The notes under the pieces are model-generated. The model ran no database searches. It saw nothing but the letters and a program-made list of their open reading frames with translations, and had not been told where the DNA came from. From Actinomyces radicidentis (lineage in GTDB: Bacteria > Actinomycetota > Actinomycetes > Actinomycetales > Actinomycetaceae): a stretch of DNA of 64,000 nt. Each line of letters starts with the position of its first letter. The first letter of the stretch is position 1. Positions 43,417-52,000 of this stretch are shown here, in pieces. A program made the translations under genes and the position numbers. Location of the stretch: NCBI RefSeq assembly GCF_001553565.1, contig NZ_CP014228.1, positions 2,728,001 through 2,792,000 of the forward strand, written 5' to 3'.

Positions 43417-43440
43417 CCTGCACCTGCACCTGCACCTGCA
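43417..43440. repeat. Hexanucleotide tandem repeat (CCTGCA)4
   Basis: Four perfect CCTGCA units in the gap between zur and the HIT gene, immediately before the first 71-bp repeat copy. Confidence 0.85.
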
Positions 43441-43508
43441 AAGGACGACATCCTCGGCAGACTGCGACGCCGTCGGCGCAACAGTTCGCCGAGGATGTCT
43501 GCTTCTGC
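43438..43508 (+). repeat. 71-bp palindromic intergenic repeat, copy 1
   Basis: Matches 44038-44108 with only four mismatches. Its ends form a 12-bp perfect inverted repeat, GACATCCTCGGC (43447-43458) with GCCGAGGATGTC (43488-43499); the interior adds an imperfect ACTG...GCCG pairing. It would fold as one long hairpin in DNA or RNA. Confidence 0.9.
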
Positions 43509-43544
43509 TCCGCACTCAGGGGTGACGAGCCGTAGCCGGAGCGG

Positions 43545-43979
43545 CTAGCACCCCATCTGCGCGCGGAGCCCGTCGGCGACGCGCTCGAACTCGTGGCGGC
43601 CGGGACGCTCCCCGGGCAGGTCGATGACGACGCCGTCGCCCTCGTGCCGCGGGATGACGTGGAGGTGGACGTGCGGCACGTCCTGCTCCGCCTCGTGCCC
43701 GTCGGACAGGTGCAGGTTGACCGCGGGGGCGAGCCCGGCGCGCACGGCGCCGGCGACGTCCCGGGCCAGCGACATGACGGCTCCGCACTCGACGTCGGTG
43801 AGCTCCTCGAGGCTCGCCGCGTGACGGCGAGGGATGACGAGGACGTGCCCGGGCGCGACCGGGCAGCGGTCGAGGACGGCCACGGCGTCGCCGGCATCTG
43901 CGACCACGACGGCGTCGGCGTCGGTGCCCGCGAGGGTCTCGCAGAAAGGGCAGGCGGGAGCGATCGGGGCCGGCGTCAT
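43545..43979 (-). CDS. HIT-family hydrolase
   Basis: Histidine-triad nucleotide hydrolase/transferase of 144 residues. The triad motif is HVHLHVIPRHEGDG (about 105-118); CPFCETL near the N-terminus and APGHVLVIPRRHAASLEEL are typical of the HinT-like branch. Substrate (adenosine phosphoramidates or dinucleotides) not determinable. The ATG at 43979 has AGGATGAG upstream; codons further upstream lie in the flanking repeat and are not coding. The gene is bracketed by two direct copies of a 71-bp palindromic repeat exactly 600 bp apart. Confidence 0.9.
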   Translation of the reverse strand: MTPAPIAPACPFCETLAGTDADAVVVADAGDAVAVLDRCPVAPGHVLVIPRRHAASLEELTDVECGAVMSLARDVAGAVRAGLAPAVNLHLSDGHEAEQDVPHVHLHVIPRHEGDGVVIDLPGERPGRHEFERVADGLRAQMGC

Positions 43980-44037
43980 GCGCTCATCCTGGCAGACGGC
44001 GGCAACGCCCGGAGCGCCCCGCGAACGTCCCCTCCCC

Positions 44038-44108
44038 GCAGAGGACGACATCCTCGGCGGACTGCGACGCCGACGGCGCAACAGTTAGCCGAGGATGTCT
44101 GCTTCTGC
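44038..44108 (+). repeat. 71-bp palindromic intergenic repeat, copy 2
   Basis: Second copy, same orientation, 600 bp from copy 1; differs at 44041, 44059, 44073 and 44087. The 12-bp terminal arms are identical to copy 1. It lies between the HIT gene start and the carbamate kinase stop. Confidence 0.9.
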
Positions 44109-44146
44109 GGCGAGAACCGGCGCCCGAGCCGGGGCCCGGCCGCACC

Positions 44147-45076
44147 TCAGACGAGCTCGGCGGGGGCGTCCCCGGGGACGACGCGCGTGCCCGTCGTGCC
44201 CTCGAGCATGGCGGAGACGTCCTGCAGGCGGCCGATGTAGGCCGCGTGCCCGCTGCGGCGCACGAAGGCGGTGGCCGCCTCGACCTTGGGACCCATCGAG
44301 CCCGCAGGGAACTCCATCGTGTCCAGCGTGTCCGCGCCGATGACGGCGATGCGCCTGTCGTTCGGGGTGCCCCAGTCCACGTGGACGGCGTCGGTGTCCG
44401 TGGCGAGGACGAGGGCGTCGGCGTCGATCTCCCGGGCGAGGACCGCGGAGGAGGCGTCCTTGTCGACGACGGCCTCGACGCCGGAGATCGTGCCGTCCTC
44501 GGCGCGGGCCACGGGAATGCCGCCGCCGCCCGTGCACACGACCACCTGCCCGGGGCCGAGGAGGCTGCGCACGGCGTCGACCTGGATGATGCGCTCCGGA
44601 ACGGGCGAGGGGACGACGCGCCGCGGCAGCTTGCCGTCCATGGCGAAGGTCCATCCGCGCTCACGGGCCAGCGACCGCGCCTGCTGGGGCGTGTACACCG
44701 GCCCCACGAACTTCGTGGGACGGGAGAAGGCCGGGTCGGAGGGGTCGACCTCGACGAGAGTGAGCACGGTCGTGAGGTGGGCGCGGTCGAGGAGCGCGTT
44801 GCGCAGCTCGAGCTCGATGAGGTAGCCGATGAGGCCCTGCGACTCGGCACCCAGGGTGTCCAGGGGGTAGAGGCTGCCCTCGGTGTAGGCGGCGTTCTGG
44901 AGGGCGAGGAGCCCGACCTGGGGTCCGTTGCCGTGGGTGACGACGAGCTCGTGGTGCTCGGCGATCGCGGTGAGGGGACCGCAGGCCTCGCGGATGTTGC
45001 GCCGCTGGTTCTCGACGGAGATCTCCTCGCCCCGACGCGAGATGGCGTTCCCGCCGAGGGCGACGACGATCCTCAT
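44147..45076 (-). CDS. arcC: Carbamate kinase
   Basis: Makes ATP from carbamoyl phosphate and ADP, normally the last step of the arginine deiminase pathway. The 309-residue protein has VVALGGNAISRRG (about 4-16), VVTHGNGPQVGLLALQNAAY, the AAESQG-like GAESQGLIGYLIELELRNAL, CTGGGGIPVAR, VVDKDASSAVLA and FPAGSMGPKVEAATAFV. ATG with AAGGAG 6 nt upstream. No arcA or arcB lies beside it, so it may act with distant genes or in purine/allantoin or agmatine breakdown. Alone between HIT and uppS. Confidence 0.95.
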   Translation of the reverse strand: MRIVVALGGNAISRRGEEISVENQRRNIREACGPLTAIAEHHELVVTHGNGPQVGLLALQNAAYTEGSLYPLDTLGAESQGLIGYLIELELRNALLDRAHLTTVLTLVEVDPSDPAFSRPTKFVGPVYTPQQARSLARERGWTFAMDGKLPRRVVPSPVPERIIQVDAVRSLLGPGQVVVCTGGGGIPVARAEDGTISGVEAVVDKDASSAVLAREIDADALVLATDTDAVHVDWGTPNDRRIAVIGADTLDTMEFPAGSMGPKVEAATAFVRRSGHAAYIGRLQDVSAMLEGTTGTRVVPGDAPAELV

Positions 45077-45133
45077 GTGCTGCTCCTTGCGGGGTCTTCT
45101 CGGCGTGGTGGGAGGTTGATGGTAGCGGCGGAC

Positions 45134-45970
45134 TCAGCCCTGCGGCGCGACCTTGTCGACGGCGCCGCCGAAGCGCCGATCACGCCCGACGTAGGACTCG
45201 ACCGCCCGCCACAGCGCGGTCCGGTCGAACTCGGGCCAGGGCAGGTCGGAGAGGTAGAGCTCGGCGTAGGCGGACTCCCACATGAGGAAGTTGCTCGTGC
45301 GCTGCTCCCCGCCGGTGCGGATGAAGAGGTCGACGTCCCGCATCGAGGGCGAGTACAGGTAGCGCTGGATGGTGCGCTCGCTGATCGAGGAGGCCTTGAG
45401 GCGGCCGGCCTCGACGTCGCGGGCCATGGCGCGGGCGGCGTCGGCGATCTCCGCCCGGCCGCCGTAGTTGAGGCACATGTTGAGCACCATGGTCTCGTTG
45501 CCGGCCGTGATCCGCTCGGAGCGGCGCACCTCGGACAGGACCGACTTCCACAGGCGCGGCTCGCGGCCGACCCAGTTGACGCGCACGCCCCAGGCGAGCA
45601 GGTCGTCGGTCTGGGCGCGCAGGACGGTGCGGGTGAAGCCCATGAGGAAGCGGACCTCGGCGGGCGAGCGGCGCCAGTTCTCCGTGGAGAAGGCGTAGAC
45701 GGACAGCTCGGGGACCCCGAGCTCGACGGCGCCGGCGATGACGTCCATCATCGTGGACTCCCCCACGCGGTGCCCCTCGGTGCGGGCCAGGCCGCGGGCG
45801 TTGGCCCAGCGTCCGTTGCCGTCCATGACGCAGGCGACGTGCTGCGGGAGCGCCTCGCGCGGCAGGGCGGGCGGCGTGAGGCCCTCGCGGTGCAGCGGGA
45901 CGCGGGCCGGGACCAGCGAGGGGGCGGAGCCGGTCCCGGCCGGGGCGGACGGGCGGGCGGAGTCGGTCAC
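45134..45970 (-). CDS. uppS: Isoprenyl (undecaprenyl/decaprenyl) diphosphate synthase, cis type
   Basis: Cis-prenyltransferase making the lipid carrier for cell-wall precursors. The 278-residue protein has HVACVMDGNGRWANARG (about 44-60) with the catalytic Asp, GHRVGESTMMDVI, YAFSTENWRRSPAEVRFLM, NYGGRAEIADAAR, and the C-terminal DLFIRTGGEQRTSNFLMWESAYAEL. An N-terminal extension of ~40 residues is Pro/Ala-rich. The GTG start is 1 nt after the recO stop, with GAAAGG inside recO, so the two are coupled, the arrangement common in actinobacteria. Confidence 0.96.
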   Translation of the reverse strand: MTDSARPSAPAGTGSAPSLVPARVPLHREGLTPPALPREALPQHVACVMDGNGRWANARGLARTEGHRVGESTMMDVIAGAVELGVPELSVYAFSTENWRRSPAEVRFLMGFTRTVLRAQTDDLLAWGVRVNWVGREPRLWKSVLSEVRRSERITAGNETMVLNMCLNYGGRAEIADAARAMARDVEAGRLKASSISERTIQRYLYSPSMRDVDLFIRTGGEQRTSNFLMWESAYAELYLSDLPWPEFDRTALWRAVESYVGRDRRFGGAVDKVAPQG

Positions 45971-45971
45971 G

Positions 45972-46718
45972 TCAGGCCCTTTCGACGAGGGAGAGGGAGC
46001 GCAGGCGGCGCTCGAGGTGCCAGGTCAAGTATGCCGAGACCAGCCCCGACGCCTGGGCCCTCTCGCGAGGTTCCGAGGCGTCGGCGATCGCCCACGCGCC
46101 GGAGAGCAGCGCGCCGAGGAGGGCCATCGTGCCCGGCTCGACGTCGACGCTGCCTGCCGGCCGGCAGGACTCGCAGACGGCGCCGCCGGCCTGGACGTGG
46201 AAGGCGGTGTGCGGACCGGGTGCGCCGCAGCGCGCGCAGTCGAAGCAGGACGGCGCCCAGCCGGCCAGGGCGAGGGCTCGCAGGAGGTAGGAGTCCAGGA
46301 CGAGGCCGGGCGCGTGGCGGCGGCGGGCGAGCGCCGAGAGGGCGCCGTACAGGAGGAGGAACTGCTGCGGGGAGTCGGCGGTGTCGACGTCGCCGGAGTC
46401 CTCGGTGAGGCGCTCGGCGGTCTCGACCATGGTGGAGGCGCAGGTGAAGACGGCGTAGTCGGAGGTGATCATCCCGGCGAAGGGGTCGATGGTCTCGACC
46501 TGGGTGACGACGTCGAGGTTGCGGCCCTTGTGGAGCTGGACGTCGATCATGGAGAAGGGCTCGAGGCGGGCGCCGAAGCGGGAGGTCGTGCGGCGCACGC
46601 CCTTGGCGACGGCGCGGACCTGCCCGTGGGAGCGCGTGAGCAGGACGATGATGCGGTCCGCCTCGCCCAGCTTGTACGTGCGCAGGACGATCGCCTCGTC
46701 CCGGAAGAGCCTGTCCAC
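45972..46718 (-). CDS. recO: DNA repair protein RecO
   Basis: RecF-pathway mediator that binds DNA and RecR and anneals strands. The 248-residue protein begins [31 protein letters not shown], the OB-fold N-terminus, and has the four-cysteine zinc site CFDCARCG and CESCRP (about 165-195). The GTG at 46718 is chosen because alignment begins there and it follows CACAGT by 6 nt; a frame start at 46745 is possible but weaker. Coupled to uppS. Confidence 0.93.
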   Translation of the reverse strand: MDRLFRDEAIVLRTYKLGEADRIIVLLTRSHGQVRAVAKGVRRTTSRFGARLEPFSMIDVQLHKGRNLDVVTQVETIDPFAGMITSDYAVFTCASTMVETAERLTEDSGDVDTADSPQQFLLLYGALSALARRRHAPGLVLDSYLLRALALAGWAPSCFDCARCGAPGPHTAFHVQAGGAVCESCRPAGSVDVEPGTMALLGALLSGAWAIADASEPRERAQASGLVSAYLTWHLERRLRSLSLVERA

Positions 46719-46751
46719 GGGGCCACTGTGCCACGGGCGCTGCACGACGAC

Positions 46752-46805
46752 GCCCCGCCACCGGGCGGTGGCGGGGCATGATCGCCGACGGCGCAGCGCC
46801 GTCGG
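46752..46805 (-). terminator. Tandem terminator hairpins of leuA
   Basis: CCGACGGC/GCCGTCGG (46785-46792 with 46798-46805) followed by GCCCCGCCACCG/CGGTGGCGGGGC (46752-46763 with 46766-46777), in the gap between leuA and recO. Confidence 0.75.
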
Positions 46806-46811
46806 GAGGCG

Positions 46812-48590
46812 TCAGCGCATGGCGCGGTTGACGGCGGAGATGATCGCCTTGAAGGACGAGGTCGTGATGGAGGGGTCGATGCCGACGCCCCACAGGACCT
46901 GGCCGTCGACCTCGCACTCGACGTAGCAGGCGGCGCGGGCGTCGCGGCCCTCGGACAGGGCGTGCTCGGCGTAGTCGAGGACGCGGACCCTCACGCCGGT
47001 CTGCTCGAGGGCGGAGACGAAGGCGTCGAGCGGGCCGTTGCCGGAGGCGGTGAGGAGCTTGCGCTCTCCGTCCTCGCGCACGGTGACGGTGAGGATGGAG
47101 TCGTCCTCGCCCGCCTGCGTGAGGGTGGCGCCCTTGAGCTGGAAGCGGCCCCAGGAGGCCAGGCCGGCGTCGGGCGCGGAGGCTGCGGGCAGGTACTCGT
47201 CGGCGAAGATCGCCCAGAGGTTCTCGGCGTTGACCTCGCCGCCGTAGGTGTCGGTGTGGCGCTGGACGATCCGGGAGAACTCGATCTGGAGGCGGCGCGG
47301 CAGGTCGAGGTTGTGGGTCGTCTTGAGCAGGTAGGAGACGCCGCCCTTGCCGGACTGGCTGTTGACTCGTACGACGGCCTCGTAGGAGCGGCCGACGTCG
47401 TGCGGGTCGATCGGCAGGTAGGGCATCCGCCAGGGAACGGCGACCTCGGCAGCCTCGCCGTCGAGCCCCTCGGCCTTCCTCGCCTGGACCTCCTTGGCGC
47501 GGGCGGTGAAGCCCTTCTTGATGGCGTCCTGGTGGGAGCCGGAGAAGGAGGTGTAGACGAGCTCGCCGACGTACGGGGTGCGCGGCGGGACGTCCATCTG
47601 GGTGGAGCGCTCGACGACGCGGCGGATCTCGTCGATGTCGGAGATGTCGAGCATAGGGTCGACGCCCTGGCTGAAGAGGTTGAGGGCGAGGGTGACGAGG
47701 TCGACGTTGCCGGTGCGCTCGCCGTGCCCGAAGAGGCAGCCCTCGACCCGGTCGGCGCCGGCGAGGAGGCCGAGCTCGGCGGCGGCGACGCCGGAGCCGC
47801 GGTCGTTGTGGTTGTGCAGGGACAGGCAGACGGCGTCGCGGTGGGAGAGGTTGCGGCTCATCCACTCGATCTGGTCGGCGTAGACGTTGGGGGTGGCGCG
47901 CTCGACGGTGGCGGGCAGGTTGAGGATGATCTCGCGGTCGTCCTCGGGCTGCCACACGCCCATGACGGCCTCGCAGACCTCGAGGGTGTAGTCGCGCTCG
48001 GTGTCGACGAAGATCTCCGGGGAGTACTCGAAGCCGAAGATGGTGTCGTCGGTGAGGACCTTGTCGGCGCGGGCCATGACCTGGCGGGTGCCGTCGACCG
48101 CGAGCTCGCGGATCTCGTCGCGGCCCATGTGGAAGACGACGTCGCGGAAGAGCGGCGAGAGGGCGTTGTAGAGGTGGACGGTGGCCCGCGGCATGCCGAC
48201 GCAGGCGTCCAGGGTCCGGTCGATGAGGTCGCCGCGGGACTGGGTGAGGACGGAGATGGTGACGTCCTCGGGGATGGCGTCGTCGTCGACGAGGGAGCGG
48301 ACGAAGTCGTAGTCGGTCTGGCTGGCGGCCGGGAAGCCGACCTCGATCTCCTTGAAGCCCATGCGGATGAGGAGGTCGAAGATGGCGCGCTTGGCCTCGG
48401 CGTTCATCGGCTCGATGAGGCTCTGGTTGCCGTCGCGCAGGTCGGTGGTGAGCCACCGGGGGGCCTTCTCGATGCGCTTGGTGGGCCAGGTGCGGTCGGG
48501 CAGGTCCGTGTCGAGGGTGTCGAGGAAGGGCAGGTACTTCGAGAAGGGCATCCCGGAGGGCTGCTGGGGGGCGGGACGGGCGGTGCGCAT
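46812..48590 (-). CDS. leuA: 2-isopropylmalate synthase
   Basis: Commits 2-oxoisovalerate and acetyl-CoA to leucine synthesis. The 592-residue actinobacterial LeuA2 type has RWLTTDLRDGNQSLIEPM (catalytic Arg/Asp), EIEVGFPAASQTDYDFV, LSLHNHNDRGSGVAAAELGLLAGADRVEGCLFGHGERTGNVDLVTL and, after residue ~440, the LeuA dimer regulatory domain that binds leucine for feedback inhibition. ATG 48590 has AGGAGAAA 6 nt upstream. A leader peptide with clustered Leu codons lies 132-215 nt upstream, giving a second, transcriptional or translational, layer of leucine control. Confidence 0.96.
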   Translation of the reverse strand: MRTARPAPQQPSGMPFSKYLPFLDTLDTDLPDRTWPTKRIEKAPRWLTTDLRDGNQSLIEPMNAEAKRAIFDLLIRMGFKEIEVGFPAASQTDYDFVRSLVDDDAIPEDVTISVLTQSRGDLIDRTLDACVGMPRATVHLYNALSPLFRDVVFHMGRDEIRELAVDGTRQVMARADKVLTDDTIFGFEYSPEIFVDTERDYTLEVCEAVMGVWQPEDDREIILNLPATVERATPNVYADQIEWMSRNLSHRDAVCLSLHNHNDRGSGVAAAELGLLAGADRVEGCLFGHGERTGNVDLVTLALNLFSQGVDPMLDISDIDEIRRVVERSTQMDVPPRTPYVGELVYTSFSGSHQDAIKKGFTARAKEVQARKAEGLDGEAAEVAVPWRMPYLPIDPHDVGRSYEAVVRVNSQSGKGGVSYLLKTTHNLDLPRRLQIEFSRIVQRHTDTYGGEVNAENLWAIFADEYLPAASAPDAGLASWGRFQLKGATLTQAGEDDSILTVTVREDGERKLLTASGNGPLDAFVSALEQTGVRVRVLDYAEHALSEGRDARAACYVECEVDGQVLWGVGIDPSITTSSFKAIISAVNRAMR

Positions 48591-48721
48591 GGGTTTCTCC
48601 TGGTGCAGGTGGCTGGACACGGGTCCGGCTGCCGCGCGCCCTGCTCGGTGGCGGGCGCGGGGCGCCGGGGTCCCCGGTGGCTGGCGTCGCAAAGGGAGCC
48701 GCGGTCGGGGTGCCGGCCTGG
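48591..48721 (-). promoter_or_regulatory. leuA leader RNA, attenuator hairpin region
   Basis: Between the leader-peptide stop and leuA, the transcript can form GGCCT/AGGCC directly after the stop and CGCGCCC/GGGCGCG nearer the gene, plus other GC pairings. These are candidate alternative structures for attenuation; the exact terminator/antiterminator pair could not be resolved by eye. Confidence 0.5.
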
Positions 48722-48805
48722 TCAGGCCCCGCCGCGGCGACTAAGCAGGAGGCTGAGGCGCGATCCGGAGGCCCGGACGCGCGCGAAGCTCGGGGTCGCT
48801 CGCAC
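48722..48805 (-). CDS. Leucine-rich leader peptide of leuA (27 aa)
   Basis: A short frame starting at GTG 48805 encodes 27 residues ending SGSRLSLLLSRRGGA. The four Leu codons in a five-codon block (CTC AGC CTC CTG CTT) are the hallmark of a leucine attenuator: ribosomes stalling there when charged Leu-tRNA is scarce would favour leuA expression. The peptide is probably regulatory only. It is leaderless: TACGGT lies 6 nt upstream of its start. The frame can be read as far as 48931, but the promoter lies inside that extension, so the short version is preferred. Confidence 0.75.
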   Translation of the reverse strand: MRATPSFARVRASGSRLSLLLSRRGGA

Positions 48806-48840
48806 GTGGCGACCGTACCGCGAAACCGGGACGGTGTCAG
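48803..48840 (-). promoter_or_regulatory. leuA promoter
   Basis: CTGACA (48840-48835), a 17-bp spacer, TACGGT (48817-48812), 6 nt, GTG (48805). It is among the clearest -35/-10 pairs in the window and coincides with the leader-peptide start. Confidence 0.75.
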
Positions 48841-48916
48841 ACGCCTCCGGAGTCCGGACAGCGCGGAGCCACCGGCGGTAACCCTGAGCGCTCGCGCACC
48901 CGCCCCTCCCCTGACG

Positions 48917-48996
48917 CTGGTCGACCGTCAATGCACCGTTCGACCGTCGGATTTCCGGAAATCAGACGGTCGAACGGTGCATTGACGGTCGACCAG
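48917..48996. repeat. 80-bp near-perfect palindrome downstream of putA
   Basis: Arms of 32 bp are perfect complements (48917-48948 with 48965-48996), then one G/A mismatch, then a further 7-bp complementary core GATTTCC/GGAAATC (48950-48963). Each arm contains TCGACCGTC twice. It starts 38 bp after the putA stop and may serve as its terminator, but the size, symmetry and lower GC than the surroundings are unusual. Confidence 0.9.
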
Positions 48997-49034
48997 GGGT
49001 GGGGGCGAGGTGCCGCGCGGTTCGGGGTCTCCGC

Positions 49035-52000
49035 TCAGAGGAGCCCGGCGGCGAGGTCGAGCGGGGTGCCGAAGCGGTGCTTCGTCACGGCGACGGCCTG
49101 CTCGCGCAGGAAGGGCAGCAGCTCGACGTGCGCGGAGCCCGTCACTCCCCCGGCGTACAGGGCGACGTCGGGGCTGCCCTTCGTCACGCGGCTGGCCTCG
49201 TTCCAGCGGGCCTCGGGATCGACGCCCCGCTGCCCGAGCAGGCGGACGCGGACGCCGAGCGCCCCGGAGGAGGCGAGGTCGGCGAGCCGGGACTCCCACA
49301 CGCCGGGGGCCTCGACGGCGACCTCGACGCCGGCGGCGCGGGCCGCGGAGGCGAGGCGGGCCGGCGGCTCCTCGGCAGCCGACAGGCTCACCCTCCCGCC
49401 GGCGAGGACGCCCGCCGCGAGGACGCGGGCGAGGTCCGCGACGTTGGTGCCGGCGCCGGCGCGCACGACGACGTCGGCGGGCCGGTAGCGCAGGACGTTG
49501 CGCTCGCAGGCGAGCGCCGAGACGTCGCGGCCGACGCCGTACTCGTCGGCCCAGGCGGTCGCGTCGTCGACGAGGGCGCGGCGAAGGAAGGCGACGTCGC
49601 GCTTGTCGAGGTCGCCGGCGACGGCGTCGTAGAGTGCCTTGACCGCGGGCTTCAGCAGCGTGTTGAGCTCGTGACGGCCCTGGGCGGAGGCGCGCTCCTC
49701 CTCGGCGTCGCGGGCTGCGTCGTCGCCGGGCAGGACGTCGACGAGGCCGAGCAGGTAGCTCGGGCCGCCGGCCTTGGTTGTCGATCCGATCGCGGAGCGC
49801 TTCCAGCCGCCGAAGGGCTGGCGGCGCACGATGGCGCCGGTGATGCCGCGGTTGACGTAGAGGTTGCCGGCCTCGACGCGGTCGAGCCAGAGGGCCAGCT
49901 CGTCGGGGTCCAGGGTGTGCAGGCCGGTCGTGAGGCCGTAGTCGACGGCGTTGACGGCGTCGATGGCCTCCTCGAGGGTCTCCACCCGCATGACGCCGAG
50001 GACGGGGGCGAAGTACTCGGTGAGGTGGTACTCGCTGCCGGGGGTGACGCCGGCGCGGATGCCGGGGCGCCACAGGGCGTCGCCGAGGCTCTCGGGCTTG
50101 ACGACCCAGTGCTCGCCCTCCCCGAGCTCGGTGAGGCCGCGCAGGGCCTTCTCGTCGTCGGGCTGGACGACGGGGCCGACCTCGGAGTCGAGGTTCCACG
50201 GCAGCTTGACGCGCAGCGACTGGGTGGCGTCGACGAGCTGGCGGGCGATGCGCTCGGAGCGGCCGGCCGAGCCGACGAGGATGAGGAGCGAGGAGGCCGA
50301 GCACTTCTGGCCGGCGTGGCCGAAGGCGGAGGCGATCGTGTCCTTGACGGCCAGGTCCGGGTCCGCCGACGGGGTGACGATGATGGCGTTCTTGCCGCTC
50401 GTCTCGCCGAGCAGGTGCATGCCGGGCTTCCAGGAGCGGAAGAGCTTCGCGGTGTCGTAGGAGCCGGTGAGGATGACGCGGCCGACGCCGTCGTGCTCGA
50501 CGAGGTGCTTCGAGACCTCGCCGTCGTCGACGGCCGCGAGGACGAGGACGTTCTCGGGGACGCCGGCGTCGTGAAAGGCGCGGACGAGCTCGGCGGCGCA
50601 GCGCTTGGCGGGCGGAGCGGGCTTGAGGACGACGGTGGAGCCGGTGGCCAGGGCCGCGGCGACGCCGCCGGTGGGGATGGCGAGCGGGAAGTTCCAGGGG
50701 CTCGCCACGACGGTGACCTCGACCGGGGAGACGGTGGCGCCGCCGAGGTACTCGGGGTCCTCAAGGAGGAGCGAGCGCTCGGCGTAGTGGCGGCAGAAGT
50801 CGATGGCCTCGGAGACCTCGGGGTCGGCCTGGGTGACGGTCTTGCCGGCCTCGGAGCCGGCGACCTCGATGAGCTCGCCGCGGCGGGCGTTCAGCGTGTC
50901 GGCGACGCGGTGGAGGATCGCGGCGCGTCCCTCGGCGCCCAGCTCGCGCCAGGAGGCGGCGGCGTCGCCGAGGTCGAGGACGAGCTCGTCGACGTCGGTC
51001 GTGGTGGCGAGGCGGGCCGCGGAGGCGTCGACGGCGTCGGCGCCCAGGCGGGAGTCCCTCATACGGGAGGCGATGCCACGGGCCCACTCGCGGTTGGCGG
51101 CGAGCGCCGGGTCGGAGTCGGGCTCGTTGGCGAAGGGGCGGCGCGCCTGCTCGGCCGCCGTCCCGGTGGCCTCGGGGACGCCGGCGGCGGCCTCGGCAAG
51201 GCGGTCCTGGACGCGGTTCGGCGTCGGCACGGGAGCGCTCGGGTCGACGTTGGACAGCGCGGCGAGGAAGCGGTCGCGCTCCCGGGCGAAGACGGCCTCG
51301 TTCTGCGCGATGTCGAAGACGCCGGACATGAAGTTCTCCGGGGCGGCGTTCTCCTCGAGGCGGCGCACGAGGTAGGAGATGGCGACGTCGAACTCCTTGG
51401 GGTTGACGACGGGCACGTAGAGGAGGAGGTGGCCGGTGTCCCGGGTGACGACCTTCTGCATGTCCTCGGCCATGCCGGAGAGCATCTCGAACTCAACGGC
51501 GTCGGTGTCCTCCAGGCCCCGGGCGCGGCGTAGCTCGAAGCCGAAGGCGCAGTCGAAGATGTTCATGCCGGCGACGCCGAGGCGGATGTTGCGCGTGCGC
51601 TCAGGGGTCATGGCCCAGTCGAGGATGCGCTTGTAGTTGGTGTCGGTCTCCTGCTTGGAGCGCTGCGTGGTGAGCTCCCAGCCGTGGATCTCGGCGTCGA
51701 CGCGCTCCATGGAGAGGTTGGCGCCCTTGACGCAGCGGACCTTGATGCGGGCGCCGCCGCCGTCGACGCGCTCCTTGGCCCAGGCCTGGAGGCGCTGCAT
51801 GGCGCCGAGGGAGTCGGGCAGGTAGGCCTGGAGGACGATGCCGGCCTCGTAGCCGCGCAGGTCCTCCTGGTCGAGGATGGCGGTGAAGACGGCGATGGTG
51901 AGGTCGAGGTCCTTGTAGTCCTCCATGTCGAGGTTGAGGAAGGTGCCGTGGTCGCGGGCGAGGCGGTACAGCGGGGTGAGGGCCTCGACGCCGTGGGCGA

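Noticed and set aside
43438-44108. Two palindromic repeats considered as a minimal CRISPR array
   Set aside because: The spacing is 600 bp and contains a complete HIT gene; there are only two units and no cas genes.
48803-48931. Longer version of the leuA leader peptide starting at 48931
   Set aside because: It would place the promoter inside the coding frame; the GTG at 48805 has exact leaderless spacing.
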